Part shown: positions 12,038 through 23,639 of the stretch, piece after piece | Layout of the letters: every line of letters starts with the position of its first letter | Position numbering within the stretch: the stretch's first letter is position 1 | From: Isoetes taiwanensis | Taxonomy: Eukaryota > Streptophyta > Lycopodiopsida > Isoetales > Isoetaceae | DNA: 64,000 nt | Direction: 5' to 3' | Assembly: GCA_021234155.1 (NCBI GenBank) | Contig: JAJEKV010000016.1 | Coordinates: 250,001 to 314,000, forward strand | The notes under the pieces: generated by a model | What the model was told of the DNA's origin: nothing | The model's input: the letters and a program-made list of their open reading frames with translations, nothing else | The model's database searches: none | Translations under genes and position numbers: made by a program

Positions 12038-12790
12038 TAATCTATTATTGACAAAATTAACATCGATTATAGTTTAGAAGTTTTTTAAACTTTAGCCAAC
12101 TCCTCACAACACATTATGGCCAAAATTATGTGTTGTGAGTTCTCGTGAAGCTTATCCTCCCGGCCGCTTAGTCCTTCTAATTGCCCGCTGTGATCTACGC
12201 CACGTTAGTACATTTTTAATTATTATAAGGTTGGTTGTGTGGGGACCACCCATTAAATACAATTATATGGATGTAAGGCATATCTCCCAAGATAGGAAGA
12301 TTATGTTTCTTCCATCATGGCCGCAGGAGATGCATTTCTCTCTATCATGCCTATATGCCGCTTCATGCTCACACCTGAAGTTGCTCGGGACTTGGGTCCT
12401 TCCTATATGGGGCTGAAGGCCTCCCCCGTAGGCATTGACAGGAGGTGCTTTTTCCTATCAATGCATACCGGAATGTCCTCCTTCTTTCGGGAGGTCGCTC
12501 ATCCTCGGGGAACGTAAGTAGACTTCTAATCTACCTTCCCCTCACTAAGCGGAAAACGGTCATGCCTACATTGACATTACACCACGCCCCAGAGAGCACT
12601 TTAGTGGTCTCATCATCGGTAACAACGATGCAACCCATGCCTAGCATAGGTCGACAGCGAGATTAACCTTAGCTACACATGCTTTAATCTAACCCCAAAT
12701 CGACATGCTCGAAATGACTTCTTTGGTTGCCGATGTCGACTACTTCGGGTGACGAAGCCTAACTTTGCATTGCTCCATAAACTCGGTACC
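12038..12790 (-). other. Retroelement 3' region, left copy
   Basis: Non-coding sequence between the Helitron end and the integrase remnant, homologous to 25775-26538. It includes the disrupted downstream end of the integrase chromodomain reading region. Only short unsupported ORFs are present. Confidence 0.5.
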
Positions 12791-14104
12791 GGGTTTAAGA
12801 TTCGATTCCCAAGCATCTTACGTAGAGCATCTTCCATCAGGTGTTTCCACTTCACAAGATATTGAGAAATTTTGACCTTCTGCCTTTCTTATAAGATCTA
12901 TTAAGAAGGACTTCCGGGATTTATTTCAATATGCTCGGCCCGCCATTTCTAAAAACTCATTTGTCTCCCAATACCTCTAGATTAGGGGTGTGCCTTTAGC
13001 ACTTACGTGGAAAAACTTTATGGATTTTGAGATGTGCCGGCAGGTCCAACTTGTAGGATTGGGTACCTACTCTCTCTTTTCTATCTTGAAAGGTCCAGCC
13101 CATCTTGGAGCAAGCTTTGCACTGCCGCGCATGCAGCTTGGCCCCGCTTGACTTTGATCTTCAACCACACTTTGTCTCCCACTTCAAATTTCTCTTATCG
13201 CCCTATGCTTGTTTGGCCGATGTGGGCCGCTTTGTCGCGTATGAGGTATCCTTCACTTCCTCCACCAAGTCTTGCATTCAAAAGCATCTCGCCGGAGATT
13301 CCACCTGGGACATGTGGGTTGCCAAGTATCCGGTAAGACACGATACACCGTGAATTAATCATAAAAAAGACTCATCTGTGATGACTCCCTTTGGTGCGAA
13401 GCGTAAACTCTACCGTGTGGATGAAATCATCCCAATTTGGATTGCTTTTTGTTCCATACATAACTCTAACATATCTTCGATGATCCCGTCGCCCTCTCCG
13501 CCCGACCATCCTGCTTGGATGATATGCCGTGCTCATCGAAAAGCTTGGCTCCGGATGGTGGTGAATAGGTCCCAGCCAAAAAGCACTCATAAACTTGAGT
13601 TCTATCCGAGATTATCTCCTCTAAGATGCCATGGAGCCTCAAAAATCTCCTTAACAAATAGGTTGGCCGTCCACGTCAGATCCGTCGTCTCCGCACTCCA
13701 AGAAAGTGTGCCATTTTGACAACTTATCTACTACCACCATCAAGGCATCTTTGCCCCTTGTCGTTTTTGGGAGTCCTGGTGAATAAAAATCCATACTTTA
13801 TTACCTCCCACTCCTACTGCTTTTGGCACGGGCAATGGTTCCAAGGCACCTGAATCCTCGAAATGTTCTCCTTTGTCTGGCCGGGTATATCCGCACTCTA
13901 ATATAGCTTGTTATTTCCTTCTTTCATGCCGGGCCAATAATAACCCGCTTCTAATCTTGAAGTATGTCTTCATGAACCCTCGTGATGCTCCGCGCTATGG
14001 GACTATTGTGTATCATTCAAGATAAGTTTAACTTGAGAAGATTTTGGTACACAATTTATTATTATAGTATAGCAAGTTTCCCTCCTTCTTGTAGTGCCCG
14101 AACA
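12790..14104 (-). pseudogene. Ty3/gypsy integrase, left copy, many frameshifts
   Basis: Counterpart of the intact integrase at 26539-27909. Pieces are visible, such as FSMSTAYHP and WDDFIHTVEF within 13372-13590, but frame is lost repeatedly. Most differences from the right copy are loss or change of CTG/CAG, for example CTCCTGTC against CTCCTGG-type blocks, so the breaks may be sequencing-consensus errors rather than true decay. Confidence 0.75.
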
Positions 14105-14149
14105 TCTCTCCCACCACTTGTGTTGCCTTTTTTTCCCATAATTTGAGTT

Positions 14150-15185
14150 GTATCGCTGCCTTGCTAGCTACTGGCTTGCCGCCCTTTGGGCTATAGGTAG
14201 CCTCAGGCTCCCTTCCCCTTATCCCGAAATATTGCCGCCTTGGTGCCCGCTTGTGGTCCCGTCCTTTGCAAACTTATGGCCTTTGCTTCTCGCTTCCCAC
14301 ACGATTTCGGTTTATTGCCCTTACAAGTTTATGGATTTTGCTCAAGCCTTCAATATAGCTTCCACCGCAGATGCTTTTCACTCAACTTTGGCAACATAAA
14401 GCCTTTAGTTCTCATGAATTCCTCCGTATTTCTGACGGGATTTGTTGTTTTGTTGTACTTATAGAACCGGCCTGCATCATGTTGCACCTATGTTCTTTGG
14501 CACGTAATGATGTTTGAACGCTTTGGCGAACTTCCCGATTTGCAAATCGCCCCTCGCCAGCCCATTAAGCGTGATACCCTTCCACCAAATTCTCGCTGCT
14601 CCCTTGAGATTTGGTCATTAAGCACTCGCTTTATCTTTATTCATAAAGCATAGGCGCTGGCTATACTCGCTCATCTTCGCCTCAGCCCACGCCCGCCTAT
14701 TCGATCTCGTTTTCCCTAAAATCGCTTCTAACTTTCTCGCTTTCCACACATTACTAAGGGCGGAGTCAACTTCTTTTGCACCGGGCCCGTGGATCCGGCC
14801 CCTCGCCACGGCGATCTCGCCATGTAATTTCGCTTTTTCTTCTCGCTGGCCGAGTCTCAGATCCGAAGGCCGAGCTTGAGGATCCCGAATCTAGGAGATC
14901 TTCTTCGCTTTTCCTTCGCGCACTGCTCGCCACCGGGTATTTCCGCAAGGGCAATATTCTCGTCTCCGTTTCTACCGCCGGGCCGCCTCGCTAGCAATGC
15001 CCTTATGTCGTGGGATGTCGATCTGATTTGGGATAGCTCCTCCTCCCGTGTTACCGCTCAATTCTAGGCGCAAATTTCTACCGGGAAGCCTTTGGTGGGG
15101 TATGTTCTTGTTTCGGGCCGCCTCGTGTTCATCAAGGTTTCTAGGTAATTTTAGCCGCATGCACATTAGAGTACATCTCGATCAT
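14150..15185 (-). pseudogene. Ty3/gypsy gag, left copy, many frameshifts
   Basis: Homologous to 27915-28955. Short recognisable pieces are VDSALSNVWKARKLE (14618-14809) and NLDEHEAARNKN followed by NLRLE (14972-15166). It has the same gag-integrase junction as the right copy, so the internal deletion is shared. Reading frame is broken throughout with the CAG/CTG bias described for this copy. Confidence 0.7.
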
Positions 15186-16249
15186 TAGTTCTTGTTTTGT
15201 GTGTTATGCTGTTTTACTTGTTTATACAATTTGAGGGAACAATTATATACAAAAAGAGATATATATTATATTCATATATATATACTCAAAACTTTTACAT
15301 GCAAATTAATAAACTTCTACTCTTGAAATTTCTTGAGGTAGTCGTGGTGGTCCTCCAAAATTTCTTCACTTGGGCCGCACTCTAATGACCCCCTTAAATT
15401 CTCGAGGATATTTGTTGTCGCTCCTCCTTGGAGTGCCGCTCCATGTCTTCAATTCTCCTATCTCGATGTATACGCAACTGCCACGCCAACCGCCTCGGGG
15501 CTATAAGGGATTGTAAATTGAAGATGGTCAATGCAATCGCTTTGATCGTGACAACATGATCGGCGTTTGATGCTAATCGAGCATGGTGTCCAAATCCGAG
15601 AGGGCTTATAAGCATAAAGACCCTTCTTCGGGCCTCGCGGAAGCTAAATTACGGTGAATAAACCGCTATTCTTCCGCCCAAGCAAAGAACGATGTGTAGT
15701 ATCTCGAAAGTGCTTTATCATGCCCCGCTTTCGGCACGAGGAAGTTGCCCCGTGCCTTCCCGCCAAGTCATCCACTTGTACCTCCTTCTAGCTCTCTCAA
15801 GTCTTGGTGCACCAGCCTCCTTAGATTGATACCGCCCCATGTTGCTTCAGATTGGTGTTGGCAGCCTCGGTAACAATGCTGATGTGGACTTTGCCCTTGA
15901 TGCCCATTTGTTCCTCGGACCGCCATGAACTCCTCCTCCCAGGGCAATTCCCTTTCTGGCCATCATCCACCGATGCTCCAGAAGCTTTATATCTGATGAT
16001 GTCTCACGGGAAGGTCCCAAGCTTTTATGCCGATAGGGAAGTCCCTGAAGCTCGATCGATGAAGTCGCCGAGATCCGGGCCGCCGTCAGAGAAGGTGCAA
16101 AATTCATCCACCCTAAGGCCTCTCGCCGCCGCACCGGGTGGGGAGATTCTTAATGTCATGGAGGGTTAGGTATGCCTCACCCCGCTATGAATACCGTGTC
16201 GCTTGTAATGCCCCGCCCGAAAGTGGGGCTCTTCTTGTTGTCTTAGTCC

Positions 16250-16915
16250 CTCTTCAAGCTTTTGCCGTTGCGCCGCCGCCTCATGCTCCCAGATCCGTGT
16301 TCGGCAGGTCCGACTGTATTCTCCCTTCTTTCTTTTTGTTGTTTTGCTCATACTGAAGTCGCATCCGCTCCTCCTCCTCCACAAGGGCCATGGCTATGGG
16401 TTCAACTTCTAAAGGCTGAATTGAGGGTTCCCTATCCGGTTTGACCCCAAGAGATAGAAAGATGGCTACAAATTCGCCGATAGGAGAAGTACCTCCTCCT
16501 ATTAACGAGATGGACATGTAGTTGGGAAGGCTGGATCGTTTTTATTCTCTAAATACTTATCTACATTTGGGATATCTTGCAAGGCTGACTTGAGGGCGTT
16601 GTTAGGGTGCAAAATATCCTACACAAGGTGGGAGTTCTACCAAAGATGGTCCTATCTTGGCGTGGAACCCGCACATAATGCTCTCGTAGAAGGGAGTGGC
16701 GTTGATGGTAGCTTCAATATCGAAGCCCCTCTGAAGACACCAAGATCTGATTCGATGTCGCCATCAACCACATGAGCCGTGGGTGACTGCACTCATCGCT
16801 TGAATGAAGAAGTGGCCATGGGCACCGAGGAGCCGGGATGATGCAGATATCAAGCGCCCTAAGGATCGCGGGAAATCGGCTTGGAGCAGAGCGAGGTTGT
16901 AAGGCTTAAATGACA
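16250..16915 (-). pseudogene. Acidic-tailed retroelement ORF, left copy
   Basis: Counterpart of 30027-30713. Conserved stretches include SISLIGGGTSPIGEFVAIFLSLG against the right copy's SISVNRRRYFSYTAAVAIFLSLRG. Frame is lost several times. Function unknown. Confidence 0.6.
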
Positions 16916-17700
16916 CTTTTTGGTTCCTTTTATAGGCAAAACCCAATTTTGGGAAAAATTTTAGGTTTGCATTTCTCTCAATTTCTAGGGTATAGAGGTA
17001 TAATTCATGGGCTAACTGAGCTTGGAAATACTTCTAAGGGTCCCTAAGCAATGATTTTGGTTCGCCTAAGGACAGCCTTTGGGTCTATTCGACATGACCA
17101 CGCCACGGCTAATGCCGAGTGGGATTGGTCTGGGACCGAATCGGGTTCCTCGCGGACGGGGTGAGAGGGTGGGCTCCTATTTAGATCAATGATGTTAACT
17201 AGAAAAACTAGGGTATAACTCGGTATCTCATTGAGATAACTCCGATTGAGCCCCTTATCGCCTTTATTTGGGCAAGTTTTTGGTCTAAATTGAGGGTCGA
17301 CCACACACAAAGCCATGGGGAAATCGGGTTTGCAAACCTAATGAGCCCGGCGCACTCCTTCGGGAGGGGTGGAACTCCATTCTACCGATAGTTGGCCGGG
17401 TTTTGACAAACTATGGGTCAAATCCTACTAATTAAGGTGAGCTGGTCAATGGTATACCTACTCGCATTTAGGGCAAGATTGGGCACCAAACATAAGCCGA
17501 CCACTCACACGCTGGGCGCCAGTATGCAGTTGGTTTATAAACCTAACTGGTTGGGGCGACTGCGGAGGGTAGGACCAAAATGCTTGGTTTTTGTTCCAAT
17601 TTTACTATTTTCTAAATACGTAACTGGGAATGCATCCTACTTACACTCAATTAATTTACCAACTATAAACTTATACTAGAGAGAAGGTTATTTACAACAG

Positions 17701-18772
17701 TTCAAAAAGGTTCCTTCTTAATATACCGCCACTAGCCTCATATCTTTGGGCATTGTTACATTTCTCTTAGTTGCCGGGCACACGCAATGTAGTCTTCAAA
17801 GTGGTGTACAATGTGTCGCCCGACGCTTCCCCGCAATGCAAGCAAAGATAAGTCGCCCTGCGGACCTCGCTTGGACGGGTCGAACTCCCCGCAAAATCTC
17901 CCTCGCCGACGCAGCAAAGGAAGCTCGGGAATAAGGAAGCCATAGCTCGGCTGAAGTGCTTGATTTCCGGGCCGCCTCGCTGAATTTTGAGTCCGGCCGG
18001 TCTCTTTCATTGACTTCTTCGAGGGGTTGGTCTGTTCTATGGGGCTTTAACGATTTTTCTTCGCCGGGCCGACCCCTCAACGGTCCTCACCCTGTTCTTT
18101 CTTTATAGTATTTGGGAGTATTCTTCGCATATTTTCATGTTCGGCGTACTCCTTCAGCCTCCTTCCGCCGTTTTCAAACCCGCTTCAGACGTAGACTCCC
18201 TTTGCGCCTTGGTTTCTTTTTTTGGTGCCGCCGCCGGGTGCTTTGGCGATTTCCCGGCCATTTAGGATAGGGGCTGCATTGATCGCTGTGGTCTTCATCC
18301 TCCTGCCGGGTTTGAAGGCCCCGAAGCCTTCCCCAGGTTCCTCCTCGGGCCTTATCAGTTCCGAAATAAGATGGAGGCTTCTCGTGATCCGTTTCCGGAT
18401 AATTTGGTCCCGCCTCCTCTTGCGCTTCCTCCTTCTCCTCTTCCGCCGCCCTCTTTCTTTGCGATCGCCTCTTTGATTTCTTCTTTACCGTCCTCTCTTC
18501 CTTCACCTTCTTCGGCTCCGGGTCAGGTTCCTCGGGTGTTGGTTTCGCCATCCCCAAGATCTCCCTCCAGCTCCTCTCTCAGTTCTTCGCCTTTATCCGC
18601 TACCGAAGATCTCCTGAGCACTGCCCTTGATCTTCGTTATTAGGGTTAGGTGGTTCTGTGCCTCCTCTTCCTCAATGTGCACTTGTCTCTTTCTCGCCTT
18701 CTCGCCTGGACGGCCCGCTTCCCCGGGCGGCCGACATAACCGGTGGGCATAACCTCATGCGGTTTGTTTCGT
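17701..18772 (-). pseudogene. Histone H3-like retroelement ORF, left copy, broken
   Basis: Homologous to 31506-32690. The linker part is recognisable in 18174-18557 (EEPDPEPKKVKEERTVKKKS). The fold part is partly visible in 17756-18080 (SYGFLIPELP and RGSVGRHIVHHFEDYIACA). The start codon context is altered. As elsewhere in this copy, differences cluster at CTG/CAG, so whether the gene is really dead here is uncertain. Confidence 0.75.
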
Positions 18773-19492
18773 CCGTATGCTTTTTGTTCGACGAATTTCG
18801 TGCTCTGGCACTTGAAGATCGTCCTCTTGGGCGAGCTGTTCTCCGGGAAAGGTGGGGATAAAATAGAAACCCTAATTTTGTATTTATAGGGAGGTGGAAT
18901 TTAGGGTTGGGACCCCGCAATTCATATGGGGAAAACAAACTAGGGAGCGAAGATAATGAAAGCCTCATGTGGTTTACTTCATACTCTAAAATTTCCCACC
19001 ACTCACACAAGGCGCCGGGCCGATTGATTGCCAATCAATGAGTCCGGGCGACTCGGGTGAGGGGTCGACTGTTTTTGAGGCTATTTTATAATTCACAGGG
19101 AGTTTCTTAGTGTTACAAATTACAAACCTGTCTAGAACTAAGGGAATAATCCAAACTACACTATTAGTTTAATTAATTTGCGCATCTAATTAGGTCAACG
19201 TTGAGGTCAACCACTCACACAAAGGCTCATGGGGGATTTGGATTGCAAACCGAATGAGCATGGGCGCACTCGTGAGGGGTGGCCTGCCTCTGGCAACTAG
19301 GTTGGGGGATACTACACTTACTAACAATCTAGCATGGAGCTATGTTCTACCCCAAAAATTGGAAAAAAATTTTCCCAATTTTTCTGGAAGCTCTTTGCTT
19401 GGGTGGCATACCCCAAGACCTCAAATCTACTGCTAGTCCTAAGGAAAAAAATGGCTGCTCGATCTTGGATGCCAAGATCATGCTCGATACCA

Positions 19493-21096
19493 TCGTGGAT
19501 CGCCCCTACTTCTTTATAATGATGCCCGCATCGCATTCGGGGAGGAGTATTCCTCCGGCAACAGTCCCTCGACAGGGTTATCCACCGACTCTACTCCCCA
19601 TGGGGCGAGCCGAAGGGAAGAGTGGATGTGTCATTCAACCCGCCTTCCCATCGGTCGACCTATCTAAGGAAGGTTGAACAAACAAACGGAGCATAACTAA
19701 CAATATACAAATACAATCACCATAGAGATAGTAACATCACCGTAGATAACAATACCTTCATAGCAACAATACAAAGGGGAGATCCTACCTGTGGCCGCAT
19801 TCAAGGAGAATGACCGACGCATTAGGTTCCAGTTCATTGCGCATGTAATTCATGGCAATGGATTTGGCTGGCATAGAACATGGCTTAGGTAGTCCACTCC
19901 ATCCGCCGCTTCCCTGCACACTTTGCGTGAGTAGGGTCAAAAGTGTTGGGACTTGTCCGTAGCCCGCGGGGTGAATAGCCGAGGGGCTACCATCGCCGGG
20001 TTGCATCTCCCCAGCCCCGGCGAGGCAGAAGAGAGTTGCCTCCCTCCGCAGGTATCCATGCTCATCGCTGGCTAGAGGGCCACCGCCCTTATTCGATTTT
20101 GGAACTCACCGGAAGGTCATATCCACCACCCCATGAGTCGAGCTCATGCCTTGCCCACACGCTAAAGGACAAGCCATTAAGTTTAGCCAAAGAAGACCGA
20201 TAGGATAGGTTTTACTACCGTGAGGGGTCGGCCCGGGCTGATGGGACAAGTTCCTCCTTATCAACCGGCCTTGCCCCTTCACCCACAAAATGTGGGGCTG
20301 TGGCACGGGCCGCATTTATGTGGGAACTAAGGTGCTATGCTAGAGCATCTACTACACGTGCCTTTGAGGTCTCTACCCCTTCCCAAAACAAGGAGATCAC
20401 AGAGTGGAATACATACAATATCACGTAACGTAAATAGAGAATCACATCCATCTATCTACTTTAACATCCAATGTTAGGTTCATTCGTAGAGTCTCGTGAT
20501 CTAGGGATCTACAAGGCTTCTGTAGAGATGATCTAACATACTAAACCCGACATATTGCCACGCCCAAAGACGGTTTTGCACAAATGTAACAACTAGATAC
20601 CTGTTTTTTGGCTTGCCCCCATCCCTGAAAGGCGCCCATACTCCTGATCTTGGCGAAGACGACCGCTACTCAACAACTGCTAGGTAACCGGGCTTTCTGG
20701 ATCCCTCGCCAATGCGATTTTTGAGTCCTACCTGGCCGAATGGGGCCCAAGGGAACCCTAAATGCGAAAAAAGGAAAGGAAGCTCTAGAAAACCCTAATT
20801 GGCAAAATGAAAGGAGAGCTAGGGGTCTAGGGTTTTAGCCCTTATATAGACCACCCTAGGTTAGGGGCATCCATATGGGCAAATGGCTTTGGGCCATCAT
20901 TTGGAAATGGATGAACAAGGAACCTTTTGTTGTGTATGTTTAATTACATACCCAATATCCAAAGTTGCCCCAGGGCAACTTTAGCTCCTAGGGTGCAACG
21001 TTATCCCGCCTCAAGTACATGTCATCCATCCATGTACGTAGACGGGCGTGATAATATACGCATGGGAGCGATATTATGTGCCGGAAATCTCGGGGC
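19493..21096 (-). repeat. 5' LTR of the chromovirus, left copy
   Basis: About 1.6 kb matching 33410-35014. Termini are altered (start near TCGTGGATCGCCCC, end near CCGGAAATCTC). The adjoining primer-binding site reads GCTCGATACCA where the right copy has GCTCTGATACCA, again a change at CTG. The right flank continues into the CACTA gene fragment. Confidence 0.8.
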
Positions 21097-22070
21097 ACCC
21101 CCGCACTAAGGCCCTATCCCGATACATCACCACCCCATTGGTGGTTGTCAAGAAAAAAAAAAAAAAAAAAAAAAATGGCTAAAGAAAATGGAGGCAGAGG
21201 AGGATGACTTCAACATTGTATCATCTTCGTTGTAATAGATCGGTAAGTTTCTATACGCTGATGTTGTTAACGCTTTTTGCATTCAGTCGTTATCCCGCGA
21301 AGTGCCACATTTTGATATTATTTATCAATCTTATGTGCTAGATTTCATAATTAATGGGACATATGGCAAAGATTTTCTAAATTGATGGCAATGACAAAAG
21401 CTCGGGTCTTTTTGATTCTAGAATAATTCGCTCGCTTAACCGTGAAGAGTCAATCAAGTGCTAGGATATTAATCCTATTGATGGAGAGCTTGAATATGTT
21501 GGGGTTACATCGATATTATTGATGTTGATTTTCGCTCATTTCTAACAGACTCATACCAGTTAAAAGCCAAATGGCGGAAGCCCCTTAGCAACGTGGAAGA
21601 AATCAAAAAAGGCATTTACATCCATCCGCTTTTTGAAGTTGATTCAACTCTGCCATTGGTAGATGTAGGCGTGAACCATTTGTATATCCACATCAAGTTC
21701 AAACAAGTCTTTTCCATGTCAACCCGAAAACAATGCATGGTGGATTGTAATCCCTACTTTAAACCAACGTCCCGCCGATTATATTTCCAACACAATAACC
21801 ATGAGGACGGCGAGGAGCAAGAGGAAGAGGTAGAGTGAGCAAGACAAGAATTGGAATTTGTAGACTAATGGATCATAGAAGACTATGAAGGAGCAAGCAA
21901 TGAAGAACCCGAGATCCTCAATAGTGGACTAAGATTATATTGATGATTCCAGGAAGAAGATATTGGAGCCTAAATGCCAAACATAAGCATATGTGCTCTT
22001 TTTTTATAACTAGATGATGATGAATGGGAGGACATTCAACATGATTTATTGGAAGAATAAATAGGAGGCT
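21097..22070 (+). pseudogene. CACTA DUF4216-type gene fragment, left copy
   Basis: Homologous to 35015-35958 with frameshifts. The block VDSTLPLVDVGVNHLYIHIKFKQVFSMS (21593-21838) corresponds to the DUF4216 core of the right copy. A 24-25 nt poly-A run near 21151-21175 replaces ordinary sequence of the right copy (AGCAAAGCTTTTGGAAG), which looks artefactual. Confidence 0.65.
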
Positions 22071-22179
22071 ATGTTGTATAGGGGTCGAACCATGGAAATA
22101 GAGATTGCAGAGATATTATGCCATTCAGAACATCAAACACCAGTTTTACGATCTTGGTATATTAACGATGGTTCGAATT

Positions 22180-23504
22180 TCATACTGGTCCCCTCGCTTA
22201 TAAATGCTTGCATCCGTGACCGAAGGAGAACATTCCCACTGGCGGTGACGGGGCCATCGACTCTACCATAGGTGAGAGCGACAAAGGAAGGTGGATAGTA
22301 GTCATTCACCCGTCTTCCATCCGAATGCGATATCGCGGAAGCGTGGTTTCGTCGCGTGAGCACAACTAACAATATACAAATACAATCCGCCATAGAGATA
22401 AAATAACATCCACGGGGAATAGCAAACAATACAAAGGAGATCCACCGGAATGGACTCAGGAGAATGGTGACGGCTAGGTCGAGTTCACGGAGATTATGGT
22501 AGTTCATTTGGCATAGAACAGGGTGAATCCAATCCGGTAATGCGAATGGTGAAGTGTTAAGGACAGCGTAACCGGGTGTGAATAGCGGAAGGGGCTACGC
22601 TGGGTTACATCAGCGATGAACGGAAGAGTTGCCTCTCCTCGGAGGTATCCATACTCATCGCTGAGTAGAACCAGCCATGTCGACGAACTCAGCGGAAGGT
22701 CATATCCACGAGGTGTCGAACTCATGCCTTACGGTGATAAACCGGTAAGCCGCCGACAAAGACCCGATGGAAACACTACGGAGGAGTCGATCCAGCGATG
22801 GGATAAGTTCCTCCTTATCGCCGACCTTCACCGGTGACCAGGTGGGCTCCCACGCCTGCACGGCCCGCATTTATGTGGGAATTAAGGTGCTAAGAGCATC
22901 TACTACACGCCCTTTAGGTCTCTACCCCCCTTCCCAAAACAAGGAGATCACAGAGTGGAATACATACAATATCACGGAGTAACGTAAATAGAGAATCACA
23001 TCCATCTATCTACTTAACATCCAATGTTAGGTTCATTCATAGAAGTCTCTATCTAGGGATCTAAGGCTTCCGAGAGATGATACTAAACAACATATTACCC
23101 ACACACGCCCAAAGACATTTTGCAGAACAAAGACGGGCTTGGTTAGCACAACCTCGTAACCATACTCGATCTTGATACACTGCTACTCAACAACTGGTTG
23201 GCAAATCCATCTCTAAGGCAATGCGATTCGGATTCTACGATTCGCTAAGACTAAATAGTAAAGGGAACTCTGAAAACCCTAATTGGCAAAATGAAGGAGT
23301 TTCGGCAATGGTTTTAGCCCTACCCTATCTAGGTTAGGAGCATCCATGGGCCTCAATGAAGCCAAATGAAAATGAATGAAAAGGAACCTCTCTAGGTTTA
23401 AACCCTAAGATTGGCAAATGAGCGAGAGCTAGGTCTAGGGTTTACATGTCATCCATGACATGTCGTGTAGATATAATATCGTATTGGGGCTATATTATGG
23501 AGCA
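22180..23504 (-). repeat. 3' LTR of the chromovirus, right copy, degraded
   Basis: Shorter version (~1.3 kb) of the 1.6 kb LTR with many small deletions. It begins after CATACTGGTCCCC and ends near TATGGAGCATTCTCCCACC, which matches the inner LTR edge and polypurine tract of 9648-9671. Sequence in its right third is mixed with other blocks. Confidence 0.65.
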
Positions 23505-23639
23505 TTCTCCCACCTTGTTGATCATCCTCGGCATCACGCGTCTCCACCTTGGGTACACCGACATGGGTAACATCTATGTTTAAGCCTCGGGGTAATATTT
23601 ATGGATGAACAATTGAACCTTTGTCTTAGTCCCTCTATG

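Larger units (their letters stand above)
7976..22084. repeat. Tandem segmental duplication, left copy (~14.1 kb)
   Basis: Sequence from ATGGAAATAGAGATT near 7993 to AGGAGGCTATGTTGTATAGG near 22080 recurs in the same order from 22085 to 35981. The shared parts are LTR, polypurine Helitron, integrase, gag, acidic ORF, histone H3-like ORF, second LTR and DUF4216 exon. Flanks on both outer sides of the retroelement are shared, so this is a duplication of the locus and not two insertions. The left copy differs from the right by many small changes clustered at CAG/CTG and at homopolymers. Confidence 0.85.
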
